A stretch of DNA of 64,000 bases, from contig NZ_LMUH01000001.1 of assembly GCF_009766105.1 (NCBI RefSeq), positions 302,288-366,287 of the forward strand, given 5' to 3'. Both the position numbers and the translations under genes were made by a program. Positions 52,099-60,080 of this stretch are shown here, one piece after another. The notes beneath the pieces were generated by a model that ran no database searches, had not been told where the DNA came from, and saw only the letters and a program-made list of their open reading frames with translations. The stretch is from Granulicella sp. S156 (GTDB lineage Bacteria; Acidobacteriota; Terriglobia; Terriglobales; Acidobacteriaceae). The number at the start of each line of letters is the position of its first letter. Position 1 is the first letter of the stretch.

Positions 52099-52914
52099 CT
52101 ACAAATCGTTGTCATCGTCGGAATTTCCGCTGCGTGACAATCTAGCCTGAGCGACCCCGGTTGGTCTACAGAGCAGATACGTATCCATAATCCATCCGTT
52201 TTCCTGTCTCTTCTCGTGGCGAACTGTTTCAATCATGCTCGCAATTTCACTGAGCTTTCCAGATAGAAGGATCTCTTCTTCCATTCCCAGATAGGCACCC
52301 CAGAAGATATCAAGCTCTTCATCGAGCAGATTGTTGAAGGAGCATTGTCCATCCAACATCACGATGGTTCTTTCTGCAGCGCCACTCATACCAGCGGAGA
52401 GTTGGCGACCTGTTGTAATGACGACTGATTCGCCTATCCCATTCAAAGTGATCTTGTGGCGGGCGGCCAAAGCTTGAATGCTGGTAATGCCGGGGATGAT
52501 CTCGAACTCAAAAGAAAGCCTTCCACCAGCCGCTATATGTTCGATGATCCTGAGTGTGCTGTCGTACAGCGATGGGTCCCCCCACACCAGGAAAGCGCCG
52601 CACTGATCCTCTTCAAGTTCCCGTGCGATCATCTCTTCGTAGATCAAGGCCCGCTGCCGATGCCAGAGTTCAACCCTGGTTGTGTAATCCGATATGGTTG
52701 GGTCGCGGACAGGATCATCTACCTCTACCACCCGATAGGAACGATCCTCGATATATCGTTCACATATCTCTTTTCTAAGGTTTAAGAGTTCCTGCTTCGC
52801 TTCGCCCTTGTCCATGAAAAAGAACACGTCTACGATGTTCAGTGCTTTAATGGCCTGCACCGTAATGTATTCCGGATTGCCGGCACCAATGCCGATCAGA
52901 TAGAGCTTTCTCAT
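52099..52914 (-). CDS. cobF: Precorrin-6A synthase (deacetylating)
   Basis: A 271-aa tetrapyrrole methyltransferase. It opens with LYLIGIGAGNPEYITVQAI, the SAM-binding start of the family, and contains FLVWGDPSLYDSTLRII and FEIIPGITSIQALAARH. The long N-terminal insert with FFFMDKGEAKQELL is specific to CobF, which methylates C-1 of precorrin-5 and removes the C-20 acetyl fragment. CobF occurs only in the oxygen-dependent B12 pathway, so it confirms the CobG assignment at the other end of the operon. It is the last gene of the cobalamin operon visible here, 45 bp after cobK. Confidence 0.92.
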   Translation of the reverse strand: MRKLYLIGIGAGNPEYITVQAIKALNIVDVFFFMDKGEAKQELLNLRKEICERYIEDRSYRVVEVDDPVRDPTISDYTTRVELWHRQRALIYEEMIARELEEDQCGAFLVWGDPSLYDSTLRIIEHIAAGGRLSFEFEIIPGITSIQALAARHKITLNGIGESVVITTGRQLSAGMSGAAERTIVMLDGQCSFNNLLDEELDIFWGAYLGMEEEILLSGKLSEIASMIETVRHEKRQENGWIMDTYLLCRPTGVAQARLSRSGNSDDDNDL

Positions 52915-52959
52915 AGATACCGTTTCTCAGTGAAATAAGACATCGCATTCAAATGTCAT

Positions 52960-53754
52960 TCATAGCAATTCTGCAAGTTTTTGAAGCACGTCATCCGTTC
53001 GAGCTACAGCCGGTATGTTGTGTTTCTGGGGGCGATCGATCATGACAATTGGGATCTGGAGTGTTCTCGCAGCTTGAATCTTTGAATAGGTTGCTGTGCC
53101 ACCACTATTTTTGGACACGATCAGGCTTATGGACTCACTGCGAAGCATCTGTAGTTCATCGTCGAGATGAAAGGGCCCACGCTTCAGAATCAGTTTCGAG
53201 TTCGTGGGCAGCCTTTCGTTCGGCTCATCGATGGCACGCACGAGAAACCATGCAGCTTCGCAGTCGGAAAACGCTCCAAGTTCCTGCCGTCCGATCGAGA
53301 GAAATACTCGATTGCGTTTATGGTTCACCATTGACGCGGCGGCTTGTACATCGGGTACAGCGCACCAGAGATCTTCCTTCTTTGGCGCCCACGGTGGGCG
53401 CTCAAAGGCGATGAGCGGAATGCTTAATGTGTTGCAGGCTAACTCGGCGTTGCCACTTATTTTTGTAGCGAAGGGATGAGTCGCATCGATGACCACCTTG
53501 ATATTTTCATCGACCAAATAAGAGACCAATCCGGCAACCCCACCGAATCCTCCAACCCGAACAATCCCCGCGGGCAGTCTGGGCTGGCTCACTCGGCCGG
53601 CGAGGGATGAGATTACCGTCAAATCATCTCTGACTGCTAATTGTGTGGCAAGCTCCGATGCCTCGCTTGTCCCACCCAGAATCAGGACTCGTGTCGAGTC
53701 ACCTCGAGCGGAGTTTGTATCGGATCGCATCGCAATGATCTTGTCTGCTTCCAT
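52960..53754 (-). CDS. cobK: Precorrin-6A reductase
   Basis: A 264-aa protein, starting at the ATG at 53754 just after the cobM stop, with GAGGAATAG as ribosome binding site. It has the nucleotide-binding VLILGGTSEASELATQL, the block GGFGGVAGLVSYLVDENIKVVIDATHPFA characteristic of CbiJ/CobK, and LIVSKNSGGTATYSKI near the C-terminus. It reduces the macrocycle of precorrin-6A to precorrin-6B with NADPH. A longer frame to 53844 overlaps cobM and is rejected. Confidence 0.92.
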   Translation of the reverse strand: MEADKIIAMRSDTNSARGDSTRVLILGGTSEASELATQLAVRDDLTVISSLAGRVSQPRLPAGIVRVGGFGGVAGLVSYLVDENIKVVIDATHPFATKISGNAELACNTLSIPLIAFERPPWAPKKEDLWCAVPDVQAAASMVNHKRNRVFLSIGRQELGAFSDCEAAWFLVRAIDEPNERLPTNSKLILKRGPFHLDDELQMLRSESISLIVSKNSGGTATYSKIQAARTLQIPIVMIDRPQKHNIPAVARTDDVLQKLAELL

Positions 53755-53758
53755 AGAG

Positions 53759-54517
53759 CTATTCCTCGGAAGTATCCGTACGATCCCTCGCCGTCGAATA
53801 GAGGTAGCTCTCACCGAAGGGCGACTGACCGAGAGATCTCCCAACCAGAATAAGGGCGTTGCGATCTATACCCGATGCTTTGACCATCCCATGGATGGTC
53901 GACAGCGTACCGCGCAGGATGCATTCGTCGGGCCAACTGGCCCGGAAGACGACGATGACGGGACAGTCTTCGCCATAGAGGGGTAACAACTGGGAGGATA
54001 CCTGGTCAAGGTTCATGATGGAGAGGTGAATCGCGAGCGTCGCACCGGTGCGGCCCAGCGTTGCGAGGTCTTCTCCGGTAGGCATCGGTGTGGATCTTGT
54101 CGAAGTTCGAGTGAGAATTAGGGTCTGAGCCACGTTCGGCAGCGTGAGTTCCTGGTTGAGAGCAGCTGCTGCGGCTGCGAATGCAGGAACACCCGGAGTG
54201 ACATCATAAGGAATACCAAGCAGCCTCAGGCGGCGAATCTGTTCTGCCATCGTGCTCCAGATGGAAAGGTCGCCGGAATGGATACGAGCGACATCCAGTC
54301 CTTTTGCGTGTGCCTCTGCGATCTCCCCGATGATCTCATCAAGGTTCATCTCCGCCGTATCAACAATGCGTGCTCCGGGCGGTGCATGGGTAAGTATTTC
54401 CTTGGGCACGAGCGACCCCGCATAGAGACAAACCGGTGAGTTGTGGATGTGATCCCGGCCCCGCAGTGTAAGAAGATCGGCGGCTCCTGGGCCTGCGCCG
54501 ATGAAGTGGACGATCAT
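53759..54517 (-). CDS. cobM: Precorrin-4 C11-methyltransferase
   Basis: A 252-aa SAM-dependent methyltransferase. It begins [18 protein letters not shown] and shows [11 protein letters not shown], the family-typical [35 protein letters not shown] and [14 protein letters not shown]. CobM/CbiF adds a methyl group at C-11 of precorrin-4. The ATG at 54517 overlaps the stop of cobE (ATGA). An upstream in-frame start at 54559 lies inside cobE and is rejected. Confidence 0.93.
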   Translation of the reverse strand: MIVHFIGAGPGAADLLTLRGRDHIHNSPVCLYAGSLVPKEILTHAPPGARIVDTAEMNLDEIIGEIAEAHAKGLDVARIHSGDLSIWSTMAEQIRRLRLLGIPYDVTPGVPAFAAAAAALNQELTLPNVAQTLILTRTSTRSTPMPTGEDLATLGRTGATLAIHLSIMNLDQVSSQLLPLYGEDCPVIVVFRASWPDECILRGTLSTIHGMVKASGIDRNALILVGRSLGQSPFGESYLYSTARDRTDTSEE

Positions 54518-54909
54518 GGATGCTCCGTGAGGGAAAGTGCCGCAACCGCACAGGTACAAAAGCGGCCTTTCGTTTGCGGTACGATGAGACGCGCAGAGGG
54601 ACCAAGCGACGCCAGCGCAGACGCTTCCGCAACATTGGCGGTTCGTGTTTTCGAGAGAGCCAAGGTCGAGTGTGTGGTGACGCCCGCAACGCTTGCAAGG
54701 ATGCTCGCGGGGATGAGCACAAGACGAAGCCCCAGTATCGAGGCTACGTCCTCTCCTATCGAAGCGCGACGGTCGAGCGTCGCAATCATGGTGTCGGAAG
54801 GAATCTCGTCGACAGATGCTTCGATCAGCCGGATGACATCGTCGCTGCAGGCACGGGACGAGCAGCCGATTCCGATGGAGAGACGCTCGTGCTGGATCCT
54901 ATCGGTCAC
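54514..54909 (-). CDS. cobE: CobE / CbiG C-terminal-like cobalamin biosynthesis protein
   Basis: A 131-aa protein starting at GTG 54909, which overlaps the TGA of cobL (GTGA). It has [20 protein letters not shown] and [25 protein letters not shown]. Both are typical of the CobE/CbiG C-terminal domain, which helps the pathway around C-ring contraction; its precise role is not settled. A longer frame to 55107 overlaps cobL by 200 bases and starts with unrelated sequence, so it is rejected. Confidence 0.85.
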   Translation of the reverse strand: MTDRIQHERLSIGIGCSSRACSDDVIRLIEASVDEIPSDTMIATLDRRASIGEDVASILGLRLVLIPASILASVAGVTTHSTLALSKTRTANVAEASALASLGPSARLIVPQTKGRFCTCAVAALSLTEHP

Positions 54910-56132
54910 GACTTGGTCACCGTCCACTGAGTAATCGGCATCATCGGTCGCCATCCATAAAAGCGGCCGATTAGATCGGCTCGGGAAACCGCCATGCGCA
55001 TCAGATCGCCTCCATAAAGCGTATGGCGCGCGATAAGGCTCGCTTCGCCCTGGAGGGTAACTGCATTTGCAACCAGACGACCACCGGAGGAAAGCTTTGC
55101 CCAGCAAGCGTCAAAGAGGTCATCGTTGCCGACGCCTCCTCCGATGAAAATCGCATCCGGCGACCGCAGGCCTGCAAAGGTGGCGGGTGCAGTCCCTTGA
55201 ATGACCGTTAAGTTTGGTACACCCAGTCGCGAGGCATTCTCCCGAATTCGAGCGGCCCGGTCCTCTCGCGCTTCGAAGGCGATGCAAGAGCATGAGGAAT
55301 GAAGACGCATCCACTCAATACCGATCGATCCGGTACCGGCTCCGACATCCCAGAGGGTTTGGTTGGGTAGCGGGGCGAGCCGTGCGAGCGTCACCGCGCG
55401 AACCTCCCGCTTGGTCAACTGCCCATCTGTATCAAAGGTATCGTCCGGTAAACCTGGGGCAAGGGCTAGTGGCGTGGCTTTCGTGTCGGAAGCGCAGAGT
55501 ACCGCCATGAGATTCAGTTTTCCGCACCGCTCGCTCAGCCAGCATGATGCCAGTTCTCTGATGTTGCGCTCAGCGGAACCACCCAAATTTTCGAAGACAT
55601 CAATCTTGCTTGATCCATATCCAGATTCCGTCAGAAGCCGAGCGACGGTCGCCGGCGTGCTGCCGTCTTCGGAGAAGATTACAAGCCGCCGACCAGGATA
55701 GAGATGGCGAAGCAACTGTTCTACCGGTCGGTTGACCAGCGTAATCAGGATCGTCTCCGCCACCGGCCAACCAAGTCGCGCACAGGCTAGAGAGAAAGCG
55801 GAGACCTGCGGAATAACGCGAAACTCGGTTGCGACAAGGTCGCGGGTGAGTGGCACTCCCACACCGTGGAGCATCGGATCGCCACTGGCGAGCACGGTCA
55901 CTCTCCTCTTTCCGCGGTATTCCGTGAGGATTTGCTGCACGGCTGGGTTCATCGGGGAAGGCCAGGGAATACGGGTTGCAGAAGAACCGGCAGTTGGTAC
56001 GAGGGCAAGGTGGCGAGCTCCTCCGTAGAGCAACTCAGCGAACTCAACTGCTCGTTTGGCCTCACCATTCAGTCCATCCCAGCCATCTTCTCCGATGCCT
56101 ACGATCGACAACCAACGCTCAGCGACAGTCAT
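54906..56132 (-). CDS. cobL: Precorrin-6Y C5,15-methyltransferase (decarboxylating), CbiE-CbiT fusion
   Basis: A 408-aa bifunctional enzyme. Residues 1 to about 210 are CbiE-like (SIVGIGEDGWDGLNGEAKRAV, VLASGDPMLHGVGVPL, VIPQVSAFSLACARLGWP). Residues about 215-408 are CbiT-like with a classical SAM motif (LWDVGAGTGSIGIEWMRL, DAIFIGGGVGNDDLFDACW). Together they methylate C-5 and C-15 and remove the acetate side chain at C-12. The ATG overlaps the cobIJ stop (ATGA). Confidence 0.94.
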   Translation of the reverse strand: MTVAERWLSIVGIGEDGWDGLNGEAKRAVEFAELLYGGARHLALVPTAGSSATRIPWPSPMNPAVQQILTEYRGKRRVTVLASGDPMLHGVGVPLTRDLVATEFRVIPQVSAFSLACARLGWPVAETILITLVNRPVEQLLRHLYPGRRLVIFSEDGSTPATVARLLTESGYGSSKIDVFENLGGSAERNIRELASCWLSERCGKLNLMAVLCASDTKATPLALAPGLPDDTFDTDGQLTKREVRAVTLARLAPLPNQTLWDVGAGTGSIGIEWMRLHSSCSCIAFEAREDRAARIRENASRLGVPNLTVIQGTAPATFAGLRSPDAIFIGGGVGNDDLFDACWAKLSSGGRLVANAVTLQGEASLIARHTLYGGDLMRMAVSRADLIGRFYGWRPMMPITQWTVTKS

Positions 56133-57655
56133 GAGACATAACTCCTGTCACCATAGCTCCGGGGAGTATAGATAAGCTTCCTGTCGTTCGACAATGCAAT
56201 TGCCCGAGTTGTTGAGGAGCCAATGAGAACGATGGTTTGCATATCGGCACACGATGGGTCGAAGTGCTCAAGATCGGTAATAATAGTTCGCTCGTCGGAT
56301 CTGCCCACGCTACGTGCAAGGACAACGGGCGTCTCGGGTCCCCGGTATTTTGCGATAATCGTCCGCGCTTCATCGAGCTGCCATAGCCGCTCCGATGAGA
56401 TCGGGTTGTAGATTGCGATTGCGAAGTCGGCGGATGCCGCCGCTTCCAATCGCTTCACCACCATCTCCCAGGGTTTGAGCCTGTCGGAGAGCGAGATGAC
56501 GCAGAAGTCGTGTCCCAAAGGAGCTCCAACTCTAGAAGCAGCTGCCTGCATAGCGGACACTCCGGGAATGATGCGAATGTCCAACGAGTGCCAAGCAGGC
56601 GGCCCCTGGTCCACGCATTCCAGAACAGCCGACGCCATAGCGAAGATGCCCGGGTCTCCAGATGAGACGACGCAAACGCGGCGGCCTGATTCGGCTAGAG
56701 AAAGAGCCTGCCGCGCACGGTCTGCTTCAACCTTGTTGTCGGAGCCGAAGCGGCGCTGCCCGGATCTTACGGGGACTCGGTCTAGATAGGTGTGATAACC
56801 CACCAAGTCTGTGGCCTCAGACAGCGCCTTCTGAGCCTCTGGCGTCATCCAGTCAGCAGAGCCAGGGCCCAAGCCAACGACGGAGATCCAACCTGCACTC
56901 TGTATCGTTTTATCGCGCTCATCCTGACTTCCATCGGGAATCAGGATGAGTGAAAAATAGGGGACATGGAGTGGATCGACCTCACCGATCGGCACGATGC
57001 GTTCGGCGGCCATCGTCGCTCGTTCGATGAAGAGTGCTTTGTCCGCGAGGCCGGTCCTATCGAGGGCCCGCTTAACCTTTGCGAAGTTTCGGCCAAGCTT
57101 CATGATGGCAAAGGCGCCCTGCTGGCTTAGCTTTGCGACTAGCCTGTCCTCGGGGAGCGTTCCGGGGAGCACGGTGAAGTCAGTGTCTCTGCGCACAAGC
57201 GGCGTTCCAAGCTGTGAGGCTGCGCCCATGATTGAGGCAACTCCAGGAATTACCTGCGTGGAAAAACGATGAGCGAGACGATCATGAAGATACATATACG
57301 AACCGTAAAAGAAAGGGTCTCCTTCACATAAGATAGCCACGTCTCGCCCGCTTGCGAGATGGCCCGCGATCTCTTCCGCCATCTCGTCGTAGAACTGCGA
57401 CAGTGCAACCTCGTATCCTCCAGGATGAGCAGTCTCCTCTGTCGTAACTGGATACATCATCGGTAGTTCGGTCTGGCCATGAACCAGTTCCGAGGTAACG
57501 ATCAAACGAGCGTTGCTGTATCCCTGTCGGGTGCATGGATAAGCAACGACGTGTACCTGCCTGAGCACCCGTTGTGCTTTGACCGTAATCAGTTCCGGAT
57601 CGCCGGGACCGACACCGACTCCGAAGAGACGTCCGCTTGGTACACCTAGGCTCAT
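56129..57655 (-). CDS. cobIJ: Fused precorrin-2 C20- and precorrin-3B C17-methyltransferases (CobI-CobJ)
   Basis: A 508-aa fusion. The N-terminal CobI part (1 to about 240) shows LFGVGVGPGDPELITVKAQRVL, ILCEGDPFFYGSYMYLHDRL and VIPGVASIMGAASQLG. The C-terminal CobJ part (about 245-508) shows ISVVGLGPGSADWMTPEA, VCVVSSGDPGIFAMASAVLE, IIPGVSAMQAAASRVG, GHDFCVISLSDRLKPWEMV and AIYNPISSERLWQL. It performs the C-20 methylation before, and the C-17 methylation with ring contraction after, the CobG step. The same fusion is known in actinobacteria. GGAGG lies just before the ATG, which overlaps the cobH stop (ATGA). Confidence 0.94.
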   Translation of the reverse strand: MSLGVPSGRLFGVGVGPGDPELITVKAQRVLRQVHVVAYPCTRQGYSNARLIVTSELVHGQTELPMMYPVTTEETAHPGGYEVALSQFYDEMAEEIAGHLASGRDVAILCEGDPFFYGSYMYLHDRLAHRFSTQVIPGVASIMGAASQLGTPLVRRDTDFTVLPGTLPEDRLVAKLSQQGAFAIMKLGRNFAKVKRALDRTGLADKALFIERATMAAERIVPIGEVDPLHVPYFSLILIPDGSQDERDKTIQSAGWISVVGLGPGSADWMTPEAQKALSEATDLVGYHTYLDRVPVRSGQRRFGSDNKVEADRARQALSLAESGRRVCVVSSGDPGIFAMASAVLECVDQGPPAWHSLDIRIIPGVSAMQAAASRVGAPLGHDFCVISLSDRLKPWEMVVKRLEAAASADFAIAIYNPISSERLWQLDEARTIIAKYRGPETPVVLARSVGRSDERTIITDLEHFDPSCADMQTIVLIGSSTTRAIALSNDRKLIYTPRSYGDRSYVS

Positions 57656-58275
57656 TCCTCCTCACTCGCGAGCGCATTGACGGCTGCCGCGGCAATGGCG
57701 CTGCCGCCTCGGCGTCCTCGAACGGTGAGGAAAGGTATTCCAAGTGAGTTGCCTGCAAGTGCTGTCTTGGATTCGGCCGCGCCTACAAATCCGACGGGAA
57801 TGCCAATGATAAGCGCTGGTCGCGGTGCTCCATCCTCAAGCATGTCGAGCAGATGGAACAGTGCTGTTGGAGCGTTCCCAATCACAACAACCGAACCAGC
57901 AAGTTTATCCCGCCATAACTCGACGGCTGCGGCACTTCGGGTTGTGTGGAGTCTCCCGGCGAGTTCCGCGGTTCTAGCATCGCTTAGCGTGCAGATGACC
58001 TCGTTATTCCGTGGAAGTCTCGAACGCGTGATTCCATTCGCCACCATCGTCGCATCGCAAAGCAATGGCGCACCTTCGCGTAGCGCATTGACGCCCGCCG
58101 AGGCGGCATCCGGCGACGCCTGTACATCCTGCGGCAGGTCCGTCATACCGCACGCATGGATCATGCGGACGACGATGCGAGCAAAATCGTTCTGAAAAGC
58201 GGAAAGATCGGCCTCTCTTCTGATAATGGAAAAAGACTCCCGATAGATAGCAGCGCCATCCTTGACGTAGTTCAT
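57652..58275 (-). CDS. cobH: Precorrin-8X methylmutase
   Basis: A 207-aa protein with family blocks IYRESFSIIRREADLSAF, VRMIHACGMTDLPQDV (catalytic His), LCDATMVANGITRSRL, VVIGNAPTALFHLLDML and GIPVGFVGAAESK. It moves the C-11 methyl group to C-12, forming hydrogenobyrinate. It lies second in the operon, although it acts late in the pathway. The ATG overlaps the cobG stop (ATGA). Confidence 0.95.
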   Translation of the reverse strand: MNYVKDGAAIYRESFSIIRREADLSAFQNDFARIVVRMIHACGMTDLPQDVQASPDAASAGVNALREGAPLLCDATMVANGITRSRLPRNNEVICTLSDARTAELAGRLHTTRSAAAVELWRDKLAGSVVVIGNAPTALFHLLDMLEDGAPRPALIIGIPVGFVGAAESKTALAGNSLGIPFLTVRGRRGGSAIAAAAVNALASEEE

Positions 58276-59555
58276 TGGACAGCGACCTCAGACAGCAAAT
58301 TTTGATGCAGCGCGGCGACCGCATCAAGTGCAAATTCAGGCGAACAGTCAGACGCCACAGGGCTTCCCGCGATACTTAGGGTGTAGCCCAAAGGGCCGGC
58401 GATGAGTTCAGCGGTCGCACCGTGCCGTTGGGCGCATTGCTTTTCGCATCCAGAAAAGTTCACGGTCCACCCGGAAGGCACCGCGTGACCTAGAAGACGA
58501 TGCGCAAGAGACACGGCATCGCCGCGCACATCAGCCAACGACGCCTCGCAACCACTACTGCCTGCACAAGCCGCGATCCCTCGAAAGCCGTCTCGCCCGT
58601 CGCAGGACAGACCCATGGAATGGAGGGGGCCAACGATATTGTCTGATGCACCCTTCGGAATGGAACCAAGCACAACGCCACGCCACGGGGAAAGTCGAAG
58701 ATCACTCTTCCACTCGTTCGCGGCGTCGGCAAGATAAATCGCCTGTTCTGCCGTAAGCCGTCCGAGAGGAACGGATGGGATGATGCTCACTCGACCATTT
58801 TGAGTGGTGGGATAGATGCCAATAAGCGCCTCTTCGACTAAGCGTGAGGGAGGAGAAACAGGGGATGGCGTTAGTAGGTGCGAAAGAGCATCAACAATCA
58901 GTTTCATGGCTCCCGGAGCCATCACTACTGCTTTCCCGCGAACGGGCAGGTTGGACTCCTTTGCCAGGCGGATACACATCTTTGCCGCTGCCAGCATACA
59001 GTCGACGGCATCACCGCGTTTTACAACAAATCCTGAACAAGCTCCTCCGATTGAAAAGCTGAAATAGGGCCCTGCGTTTAGACCGACGGCCTCAAGGGAG
59101 ATATCGTCGTTGCTACGGCTGAACCGTCTGGTCCCACCGTAAATTGCGAAGCTGAACTTGGGGTGGAGGTCTACAAAGGCGTTCTCCTCCCGCAATTGTT
59201 GATCCAGTTCATGGATCAGCGGTCGTGGATCGATGACCTCCTCGCTGTCAAGTCCCGCAATGGGACTGGTGACGATATTGCGTACTCGATCATGCTGCGG
59301 CGAAGGCAGCAGACCAGCCATGGCGATCCTTTCCACGATCGGTTCAAGATCTCGATCCTGAATCCCTCGCAGCTGAAGGTTTGCCCGCGACGTAATTTCA
59401 AGATAGCCGTCCGCAAAAGCACGTGAGAGGCCAGCAACAGCCTTAAGTTGGTCGGCTTCGATCAGCCCCCCGGGCACTCTGATCCGGATCAGCAAACCGT
59501 CTTTTGCGGAGACTGCATGAAGGACACCTGGGCAGAACTGCCCTCCGACTTTCAT
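58272..59555 (-). CDS. cobG: Precorrin-3B synthase (oxygen-dependent)
   Basis: A 427-aa relative of nitrite/sulfite reductases. It starts GGQFCPGVLHAVSAKDGLL and contains YLEITSRANLQLRGI, RNIVTSPIAGLD and FSFAIYGGTRRFS. The iron-sulfur ligands are in CAGSSGC and FSGCEKQC. CobG uses oxygen to make the C-20 hydroxy gamma-lactone that prepares ring contraction, so its presence means the aerobic B12 route. The ATG at 59555 has only a weak AAGG upstream; no earlier start codon is in frame after the preceding TGA. It is the first gene of the operon and is preceded by a cobalamin riboswitch. Confidence 0.9.
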   Translation of the reverse strand: MKVGGQFCPGVLHAVSAKDGLLIRIRVPGGLIEADQLKAVAGLSRAFADGYLEITSRANLQLRGIQDRDLEPIVERIAMAGLLPSPQHDRVRNIVTSPIAGLDSEEVIDPRPLIHELDQQLREENAFVDLHPKFSFAIYGGTRRFSRSNDDISLEAVGLNAGPYFSFSIGGACSGFVVKRGDAVDCMLAAAKMCIRLAKESNLPVRGKAVVMAPGAMKLIVDALSHLLTPSPVSPPSRLVEEALIGIYPTTQNGRVSIIPSVPLGRLTAEQAIYLADAANEWKSDLRLSPWRGVVLGSIPKGASDNIVGPLHSMGLSCDGRDGFRGIAACAGSSGCEASLADVRGDAVSLAHRLLGHAVPSGWTVNFSGCEKQCAQRHGATAELIAGPLGYTLSIAGSPVASDCSPEFALDAVAALHQNLLSEVAVQ

Positions 59556-59689
59556 GGAGCGCCAGCCTTCTGAGCGATAGCTGTGGAGATCGACAACGGT
59601 TTGAGCAAGTACACCTCACCAACCGCGGGGAAGAAGGCACAAAGCTCAAAAACCTATGAGCGATTGCTTCCCGTTTCCACGCGGAGAAG

Positions 59690-59905
59690 AATCAGGACTA
59701 TATCTGAGGTTGGTCTCCTGATTGACAGGCTGAGCGCTTGATCATAACGCTCTGGAGTCTTCGCCTTCCTCGCCAAGAGTCGAGTGGCTTACGAAGAGTC
59801 CGTCTCCTGAACACAGTGGCGGGACCATGCCGGACTCACACCGGCTTCCCTGTTATGCCCTCGAGGGCACCCCAGAATACTTACCTAATCTACCAGACTC
59901 ATTTC
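59690..59905 (-). promoter_or_regulatory. Cobalamin riboswitch controlling the cob operon
   Basis: Read on the minus strand, the core GGTGCC, AACAGGGAAGCCGGTG, GAGTCCGGC and GGTCCCGCCACTG appear in the right order and spacing. A B12 box with CAGGAGACC follows at 59712-59720. AATCAGGA within the B12 box (59716-59723) is perfectly complementary to TCCTGATT at 59690-59697, a likely expression platform. The cobG start lies about 135 nt further. B12 binding is expected to turn the operon off. Confidence 0.95.
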
Positions 59906-60080
59906 GCCAGGCTCTACTTTTCATGCCCGAAAATCCGGTAACCGCTGCTCCGCAAGCCCCATAATTGGCCAGACCTCCATCCCCCAGAAACAGCCTTCAA
60001 CGCTCACTCAGGCACAAATGACAAAGTCCTGACAATTCTCAGACGCCCACGTGACACGGTCGCTGAAGAGGAAGGGCAAG
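59906..60080 (+). promoter_or_regulatory. Promoter region of the radical SAM genes
   Basis: The divergent gap between riboswitch and radical SAM genes must hold promoters for both directions. No second riboswitch was found on the plus strand. GAGGAAGGGCAAG directly before the ATG at 60081 is a good ribosome binding site and decides that start. Confidence 0.4.

Noticed and set aside
54910..55107. An N-terminal extension of cobE by up to 66 residues.
   Set aside because: It lies entirely inside the cobL coding region and does not resemble CobE. The GTGA overlap start at 54909 is consistent with the other junctions of the operon.
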